In this document: positions 56,370 through 64,000 of the stretch, piece after piece | Position numbering within the stretch: position 1 is the stretch's first letter | How the letters are laid out: every line of letters begins with the position of its first letter | Source of the DNA: Calamus simplicifolius | Lineage: Eukaryota > Streptophyta > Magnoliopsida > Arecales > Arecaceae | NCBI GenBank assembly: GCA_900491605.1 | Contig: UESW01004423.1 | Span: 560,239 to 624,238 of the forward strand | DNA: 64,000 nucleotides | Direction of reading: 5' to 3' | Program-made: the position numbers and the translations under genes | The notes under the pieces: generated by a model | What the model saw: only the letters and a program-made list of their open reading frames with translations | Told to the model about the DNA's origin: nothing | Databases searched by the model: none

Positions 56370-57728
56370 TATTACCGCGAAAATTTGTTCTCTGACTCGG
56401 ATGCGCTTCTGGCTCCTGATCTGGACGCCGGTCTTGTCGCCTCGGGGTGAAACCTGCAAGACAGTCCATGTGCAGAGGGTGCTACAGGGGTTGCCCTCTG
56501 CAGAGGACCCTTTGACGCCTAAGTCAGTGGAGATTCACAGTAAGTAGATGTGAGGAGACTCTCACAGAAGAGCTCCCCTAGATGGGTGTTCACTCTCAAG
56601 AGTGTGTGTAGTTGCATACCTGAGGGATTAGAGGGTAGCCATATTTATAGGGGATCACCTGATTCTTTGGGCGTGTCACGAGGGGAGGTTTGAAAGCCAT
56701 TAGGATTCAGGACGGATTCGAATCAAGTTTGTTATAAGGTCAGTAGGGTCCGTATTTTGTCAGTTAGAGGATCGACGGCTGGGAAAACTGGTTGATGCCT
56801 TGAGATTCAGCGATTACATAGGTTCTAGGCTACTCTTGTGGGTCCTAAGCCACTTCTGGGTATGATTCCCGCTTGGAATCTTATTCAGTTATAGCGAATT
56901 CGAATTCTTCCGCGTCAGATTCCGCAGAGGTATTCGAATGCCTCGGTCCGATCGAGGTAAGGGGGTTACTCAGATTACCGAGGTATAGACGGCTTAGGTC
57001 ACCGAGGTGTAAGGATGGCTCCGAAGCCCGAGGTCGGGGCCGAAGAGGAAAGCTCCAGGGCCGAGGAGGAAAGCTTGAGGCCGGAGCCGAGGCGGAAGCT
57101 CGAGGCTGGGGCCGAGGAGGAAAGCTCGGGGCCGGGGCCAAGGCGGAAAGCTCGAGGCCTGGGCCAAGGCGAAAAGCTCGAGGCTGAGGCCGAGGAGGAA
57201 GCTTGAGATTGGGACGAGGTGTCTGTGGCCAAGTGGGATGATGCCGGGGCGAGGCCAACATGGAAGATGCCGGGGCAAGGCCGACTTGGAAGATGCCGGG
57301 GCGAGGCCGACACCGAGTGATGAGGCCGAGGGGAACAGGCTGAGGCCAAACAGAAGCTGGCTCCATACGGAGGAGAGAGAAAAGGTGGCAGACAGGGGGG
57401 AAGGCTGAGTTGCCAAGTCCGGATGCTGTCATTGTGACCCATGGGATGGCTCAGGTTACCGAGGTATGAGAATGGCTCGGGCTACCGAGGTATAGATGAC
57501 TCGGGTTACCGAGGTATGAGAATGGCTCGGGCTACCGAGGTATAGATGGCTCGGGCTGCCAAGGCATAAGAACGGTTGGGGTTGTCGGGACGATCTGACG
57601 CCGCTGAGGGTGATCGGGCTTTGCTGCTTAGTGGGTCTGACAGCTAGCTGACAGAACGTTAGAATTAGACTAGACCCAATTGTCGATGTGTGCGATCATC
57701 GATGCAATGATGATTTTACCCCTCATCA
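56370..57728 (-). repeat. 5' LTR of the Retand element
   Basis: It is homologous to 43275-44736 over its length, with several percent mismatches and fewer minisatellite units (about 57020-57210 and 57440-57560). It is followed by ATATC (57729-57733), the target duplication. Confidence 0.93.
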
Positions 57729-57733
57729 ATATC

Positions 57734-58586
57734 CTTCAAGACAGACCCATTATGGCCAGGTATGGGGTGCTTCAAACTAGCCGCCTGATCTCTTTGCACG
57801 TATAAAATGCAACCATGAATAGCCCATCCTAGGCCTAGAAGAGCTCTATCCCTTGCCATATATGATAGACTGAAATTAAATATATTGATCCCTATCATAT
57901 ATACGGAAATATGGGACCAATATATTTATCATAAATAATAAAGCAAATCATGATCAATAAATACCTTCAGCCATTGCTCTACGATCCAGATGAGGGTAAG
58001 GCTCTTCCATGCCTTACGGTCTCTCTCAGTGATGGTGTAAACTTTCTCGATGAAACCAGGTAGGGAGCTTCCCATTTTTATAATTCTTTATGCCTTATCT
58101 GTCCATCACAGAGGTTGCTTTAAACGGATATGGTTGAGGGATTCTTATCTTAATCATGAATTCAAATTCAAAATTTGAATTCACGTAATTACTCGATATC
58201 AGAATATAGGACCACCTTAATCCACCTTAATCGTATCTAACCGATACGCTTAATGGGAAAAAAACCAACATTCTCCTACTTGGTCAGTATATTCTATTAC
58301 TATAGTAAGAAACAGAATACATGAATCATGGCAATAGGTCCTCTTAAAATTGAGTATTATTTACCATGTATCATAATGTATTATATTTCCCAAACATAAA
58401 CCCATATAACCTAATGAATAAATCCCATATTTATTCTAGGTCCAATTTAATGATGCTCGTCATAAATAAATGTGTACACTAAATAACCGAATGTGAAAAA
58501 CATCACAACCATAAAAGAGTTTCATTAATTATAAAATTCATCATTATAATGAATTAAATAAAATAACCTACATGATCCCTAAACTT
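57734..58586 (-). repeat. 3' LTR region of a minus-strand copia relic
   Basis: On the minus strand a purine tract (AGTAGGAGAA) ends at 58271 and is followed by TGTTGG (58270 leftward), a typical polypurine-tract/LTR start. The stretch 58271-58586 is the 3' untranslated part of the copia element. The far edge of the LTR was not found. It may continue beyond the Retand element at 43269 leftward. A possible minus-strand TATA (ATTATAAAAATGG) lies at about 58075-58087. Confidence 0.5.
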
Positions 58587-61500
58587 CTATAGTGGCATGC
58601 CTTTAGTCAAGGGATCAACTATCATCAACTCAGTGCTTACGTGCTCAATAACCACTGTCTTTTCTTTAACACGTTCTCTTATGGCTAAATATTTGATATC
58701 GATGTACTTGCTTTGACTACCACTCTTATTGTTTTTAGCCATAAATACTGCAGCTGAATTGTCACAATAAATCTTCAATGGCTTAATATAGAATCCATAA
58801 TTCTAAGCCCAGAGATAAAACTCTTCAACCATACAACATGTGAAGTAGCCTTAAAACATGATACGAATTCGGCTTCCATGGTGGAAGTAGCAGTCAAAGT
58901 CTGCTTGGCGCTCCTCCAAGATACAGCCCCACCAGCAAACATAAATGTATATCCAGATGTTGACTTTCGAGAATCAACACAACTAGCAAATTCGGCATCA
59001 GAGTATCTAATTACATCCAAATTTTTAGTCCGTCTAAACATAAGCATGTAGTCCTTAGTTCACTGAAAATACCTCATCACCTTCTTAGCAGCTCTCCAGT
59101 GGTCTAAACCTGGATCACTCTGATATCTTCCCAATATTTCAACTGCAAATGCTATGTCAGGCCTTGTACAGACCTGAGCATACATCAAGCTACCAACAGC
59201 TAAGGCATATGGAGTGTTTTTCATTTCCTTCCTCTCAAAGTCATTCCTTGGGCACTGACTCAAATTGAATCTGTCACCCTTGACTATGGGAGCTATACTC
59301 GGTGAACAATTTTTCATCCGAAATCTCTCTAAAATTTTATTGATATAGGTTTCTTGAGATAGACCTAAAACGCCTTGAAGTCTGTCTCTCTGAATTTTAA
59401 TGCCAATGACATAAGAGGCATCACCCATATCTTTCATATCAAAATTCTCAGAGAGAAATTGTTTCACCTCATGTAACATACCTTTATCATTGGTTGTAAG
59501 TAAAATATCATCTACATATAGGATCAGAAAATAAATTTTGCTCCCACTAACCTTCTGGTATATACATTGATTCATGATTTCTCTACAAATCCAAATGAAT
59601 AAATCACATCATGAAATTTTAAGTACCATTATCGAGAGGCTTGTTTCAATCTATATAGATTTCTTAAGCTTGCATACTAATTGCTCATTATTACTAGAGG
59701 AAAAACCTTTAGGTTGTTTCATATAAACCTCTTCCTCTAGATCTCCATTGAGAAATGCAGTTTTCACATCCATTTGTTGCAACTCTAAATCAAATGCGCA
59801 ACAAGTGCCATGATAATGCGGAAGGAATCTTTCTGAGATATAGGAGAAAATGTCTTCTTGTAATCAATTCCCTTCCTTTGAGTGAATCCCTTAGCAACGA
59901 GTCTTACCTTATATCGCTCAATGTTGCCTAACGAGTCTTTCTTGGTCTTAAAGACCCATTTACAGCCAACGGCTTTTACTCCATCACGCAACTCAACAAG
60001 ATCCCAGACTCCATTAACTGCCATAGATTTCATCTCATCTTTCATAGCATCATACCAAAAATTGGATTCCTTACAATTCATGGCTTGTGAAAACGTTTCA
60101 GGATCATTTTCAGCTCCAATATTATAGTCCTACTCTTAAAGATACACAATATAGTCACTAGAAATTGCTGATTTCTTTTCTCTTGTAGATCTTCTTAATG
60201 TTGTAATAACCTCCTCTGGAGGAGTTGATTGTTCAACTATCTCTGGTAACTCATGAGAGATTGGATCTACTAGTTCATTATCATCAAATTGTAGAATTTT
60301 AACGACTGTTGTATAATGCCTGTTTGATCTTGAGGGGCATTATGAACAATAATCAGTCTATCACTTGAAGTGGAAGGTTGAGCATCGGAATGTTTCCTTT
60401 GAGGAATCATGCTCTACAATTGATCACTCCCACTGATCAAGTTATTCTCAAGAAATTTGGCATTCCTTGATTCCACAATCCTAGTTATGTGAGATGGACA
60501 GTAAAATTTATATCCCTTGGACCTCTCGGCATATCCAACAAAATATCCACTAATGGTCCTAGGGTCCAGCTTTTTCTCTTGTGGATTGTATACTCTCACT
60601 TCACATGGGCATCCCCATACGCGTACATATCGCAAACTTGGTCCTCAACCTTTAAATAACTTAAATGGCATTTTAAAAATAGCCTTGGTTGGAACCCGAT
60701 TCAATATGTACACGGCCATTTTGAGAGCTTTTGTCCACAAGGACTTAGGTAGTTTGGAGCTGCTAATCATGCTTCTCACCATGTCCATCAATGTTCGGTT
60801 CCTTCTTTCTGCTACACCATTCTGATCAGGTGAGCCAGGTAAACTGTATTGGGCAATAATCCCATGTTCTTAAAGGAACTTTGCAAATGGACCAGGCATT
60901 TGTCCATCTTCTGTGTATCTCCCATAATACTCACCTGATCTCATAATTTTGATTTGTTTTCCACATTGTGTCTCTACTTCTACCTTGAACACCTTAAAGG
61001 CATCTAATGCTTCGTTCTTATTATGAAGCAAGTAGAGATACATAAATCGTGAGTAGTCATCAATGAAGCAGATAAAGTATTTCAGACCATGAAAATCTAT
61101 ATCCGGACAACAAATGTCTGTATGTATGATCTCTAATAGGTCTGAACTCCTCTTGGCACCTTTCTTTGACTTATTGGTCTGCTTGCCCTTAATGCAGTCT
61201 ACACAAGTATCAAAGTCAGTGAAGTCCAAAGTATTGAGTACTCCTTCATTCACTAACCTCTTGATTCTATCTATGGAGATATGTCCTAATCTTCGATGCC
61301 ACAACATAGAAGAGTTATCATTTACAATACATCTTTTTATGCCAGCCCTAACATGCATCACATCATGAGTGGTATTATTTGGTAAATTAATATAGAAAAG
61401 ACCATCAAACAAAGTACCATTCCCAACAAGTTCAAATTTATAATATAAATTGGAAGAAGTATCTGAAAAGTTGAAGGAATAATCCAAAGGCACAAGTCTT

Positions 61501-62102
61501 GAAACTGAAATTAAATTCCTAGAAAAACTAGGTACATAAAAGGTCCTTTCCAAATTCAAAATAAAACCACTACTAAGAACTAAAGTGTATGTCCCTATAG
61601 CTTCCACATGTGAGCGCATCTTGTTTCCTGAAGAGATATACTGCTCACTTCCCACTGGCTTCCTTAAGTTTTGCATACCCTGCAAAGTATTACAAATGTG
61701 GATCGTAGAACCAGAATCAGTCCACCATGTGTTATAAATAACATTAGCCATATTAGATTCATAACAGACAAGAACTTTGAATGAAGTATTGAATTGCTCA
61801 TCAATGGCCTTTAGTAGCTTCCTAACATTCTTATGCTTATCGACTGAACCACGTATACAAACAGAGATTTTTGTCTTTACGAACATTATACTTAAGCGAT
61901 TAGATCGCTTTCAACGTTCATAAATCGCAATCTCACTAAGAGTGCTGGTTTGAGTTACTGAAGGTGGTTCATCCTTCCTTATAGCATAATCAATGTCCAT
62001 CCAGCCCAGATGAAGGAGAATTCTCTCCTTCCAAACCTTATAGTTATCACCTCTCAATTCAGGTATGTCACATTTTATATCAAAAAAATTTATAGGTTGC
62101 AT
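58587..62102 (-). pseudogene. TNT1-like Ty1/copia gag-pol relic
   Basis: Read on the minus strand from 62102: gag N-terminus (MQPINFFDIKC, LRGDNYKVWKERIL), with the rest of gag including the zinc knuckle deleted near 61770. Then protease TWWTDSGSTIHI, integrase LWHRRLGHIS with CVDCIKGKQ and DDYSRFMYLYL (61886-60870), a further integrase part to 60414, RT (WVFKTKKDSLG at 60081 onward, YVDDILLTTND near 59510), and RNase H (KSTSGYTFMFAGGAVSW, STMEAEF, 59047-58587) ending at DPLTKGMPL. The order is that of copia. Several frameshifts and stops make it inactive. It is a different lineage from the SIRE element. Confidence 0.88.
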
Positions 62103-62190
62103 AACTGCAAAATTTAAACATACATGCTTATTATCAAAAATTGAGGCTAATAAAATGTTTTACTAATGTAAATCATGCATTTAGAAACCA

Positions 62191-63115
62191 GTGAATCTAC
62201 TGACATAAAACTTGCCTATGGGCTTAAGCTCTAATTCAATTAGATTTACTTAAGTCTATATGATAAAACTATCAAATTATGTTCCTTCTTTCTAATTCCT
62301 GTGGATAGATTAGAAAAATATAATTTGATATTTCATCTTAATTAATTATATAAATAGTGAATCTACTGACATAAAACTTGCCTGTGGGCTAAAGCTTTAA
62401 TTCAATTAGATTTATTTAAGTCTGTATGATAAAACTATCAAATTATGTTTCTTCTTTCCAATTCCTATGGATATATTAGAAAAATATAATTTAATATTTT
62501 ATCTTAATTAATTATATAAATAATGAATCTGCTGACATAAAACTTACATGTGGGCTAAAGCTTTAATTCAATTAGATTCACTTAAGTCTGTATGATAAAA
62601 CTATCAAATTATGTTCCTTCTTTCTAATTCCTATGAGTAGATTAAAAAAATATATTTTGATATTTTATCTTAATTAATTATATAAATATAAAATAGTGAA
62701 TCTACTTACATAAAACTTGCCTGTGGGCTAAAGCTTTAATTCAATTAGATTTACTTAAGTCTATATGATAAAACTATCAAATTATATTCCTTCTTTCTAA
62801 TTCTTGTGGGTAGATTAGAAAAATATAATTTGATATTTTATCATAATTAATTATATAAATACAAAATAGTGAATCTACTGACATAAAACTTGTCTGTGGG
62901 CTAAAGCTTTAATTCAATTAGATTCACTTAAGTCTGTATGATAAAACTATCAAATTATGTTCCTTCTTTCTAATTCCTATGGATAGATTAGAAAAATATA
63001 ATTTGATATTTTATCCTAATTAATTATATAAATAAAAACAGTGAATCTACTGACATAAAACTTGCATGTGGACTAAAGCTTTAATTCAATTAGATTCACT
63101 TAAGTTTGTATGATA
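62191..63115. repeat. Six tandem repeats of 166-173 bp upstream of the copia gag
   Basis: Units begin at 62191, 62357, 62523, 62696, 62869 and 63041 (last one partial), each with GTGAATCTACTGACATAAAA near the start and TAATTAATTATATAAATA at the end. They lie between the gag start of the minus-strand copia and its unseen primer site, so they form its leader. Confidence 0.93.
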
Positions 63116-64000
63116 ATTAATAACAATTAATGTCTATTATTTATATGATTTATTAACTTTATTATATAATTTTATAATTAAGGATGCTGTGGCTACTCCT
63201 CAATTATTCAATTGTATTTATCACTTAGACATTATTTAAAATTTATGCTCAATTATGTCACTTAAGATGCATGCATAATTTATAAAATTTATATACACAA
63301 ATTCTAAATATAATTGAACATAAATAGGCCAGGCTAATGGCCCAACCACTTGATAGACGAGCCCCATCCTCACCCAATTCTAATAGTTTAATTTAACCAA
63401 AAAATCTCTTAATCACCTCAAAAAATAGTATGATCAAGACTGTCACATGATTCAGACTGAATGCACAGCCCAGTCTGACGCAAACCAGACTGGGCCCATG
63501 GCCCAGCCTGCCCGCGCTAGCCCAGGCGGGTGCCTGGGCCAGCTGGGCCAGCAGTGTTGGCTGGCAGCCAGCGCTTGGGCGCTGGCAGGGAGCCAGCGCC
63601 TGGGTGCTGCCTTTTTTTTGTTATATGTATGGCGAGCACGTCTTCCGTAAGAGGCCTTTTTCATCCGTCCTCATTTCGTGCATATATCTGAAGCAAGGAA
63701 ACCCATGCTTCCTTCTCTCATGATGATTTGATCGCGAGATATTTGGATTTTTCTTTTATTTAAACTATATCCAAAAAGGGTGAACGAACAGATAGGTACA
63801 TGCTTAATGGCATAAATCTTACTGATGCATCTCTTAAATAAAACTGAATTAAATAAACTAAATATTAAGAGTTTATAAGATCTTATGCCCTTTCAGATGA
63901 TTCTTGATGATCTATTAACTCTCTCGAACGCAGGTAGTTGGGTCAAACGCACCAATATACTACAGTAGCCTTCATTGGTACGTCCCTAATATCCCTATCG
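63116..64000. other. Right-edge spacer
   Basis: AT-rich to about 63440, then a GC-rich patch (63465-63610) with repeated CCAGCTGGGCC and GCCAGCGC phrases. The start TGTCACATGATTCAG at 63442 and the following CAGCCCAG-rich sequence resemble the opening of the gypsy LTRs at 14599 and 23542, so a related LTR may begin here. No gene is recognised, and the end of the copia relic (5' LTR) is not in the window or not recognisable. Confidence 0.35.

Larger units (their letters stand above)
43275..57728 (-). mobile_element. Tat/Retand-type Ty3/gypsy retrotransposon (14.5 kb)
   Basis: A minus-strand element with LTRs at 56370-57728 (5') and 43275-44736 (3'), and target duplications ATATC at 43270-43274 and 57729-57733. 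Right to left it carries a primer site, gag, protease, RT, RNase H, a second (archaeal-type) RNase H, integrase, a tandem repeat array, and then plus-strand genes before the polypurine tract and 3' LTR. The second RNase H and the antisense extra gene are hallmarks of the Tat lineage (Retand, Ogre and relatives). All genes have stops or frameshifts, so it is inactive as read. Confidence 0.93.

Noticed and set aside
62191..63115. CRISPR-like array
   Set aside because: Repeats are contiguous 166-173-bp units without spacers, in a plant retrotransposon leader.

Overview
This is a repeat-dense stretch of a flowering-plant nuclear genome. One intact host gene is recognisable: an intronless thaumatin-like (PR-5) gene at 34842-35609 on the minus strand. 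Its GC-rich coding sequence, set among AT-rich spacers and large LTR retrotransposons, suggests a monocot, but the sequence does not prove a species. Almost everything else is transposable elements inserted into and beside one another. No tRNA, rRNA, CRISPR or prokaryotic features were seen.

Left third (987-30730). A gag/protease-only Ty3/gypsy element (LTR 987-2047, tRNA-Met primer site, gag, protease remnant, second LTR 14599-15824) was split inside gag by a very young SIRE/Maximus-type Ty1/copia element (2432-13110). The copia insertion is bounded by a perfect 5-bp target duplication (CTAAG). It carries a long gag, an uninterrupted 1043-residue pol and a broken env-like third gene. To the right, 13193-22135 was tandemly duplicated as 22136-30063. 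The unit holds the right half of the gypsy gag, its LTR, a large minus-strand LTR and part of a minus-strand copia. The junction carries only 3 bp of shared sequence. After the duplication, a 971-bp hAT-like element inserted into the left copy; the right copy keeps the empty site.

Middle (30731-43269). Old fragments (a TRIM-like direct repeat, a LINE-type RNase H relic, a 107-bp tandem duplication and an AT microsatellite) lead to the thaumatin-like gene, which has a TATA box and paired W-boxes upstream. An almost complete CACTA (En/Spm) transposon follows (36370-42914, TSD GAA). It contains a degenerate TNP2 transposase, a spliced second transposase gene and a roughly 1.2-kb extremely G-rich minisatellite.

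Right third (43270-64000). A 14.5-kb Tat/Retand-type Ty3/gypsy element lies on the minus strand (43275-57728, TSD ATATC). It has gag, protease, RT, RNase H, a second RNase H and integrase, all interrupted. Between pol and the 3' LTR sit a tandem array and a plus-strand, intron-containing extra gene, plus a second plus-strand transcription unit with a similar G-box/TATA upstream module. A minus-strand TNT1-like copia relic (58270 to beyond 62102) follows, with six 166-173-bp tandem repeats upstream of its gag.

The relative order of several events can be read directly. The segment duplication came first, then the hAT insertion in one copy. The SIRE insertion looks youngest, because its two LTRs differ by only about two substitutions.
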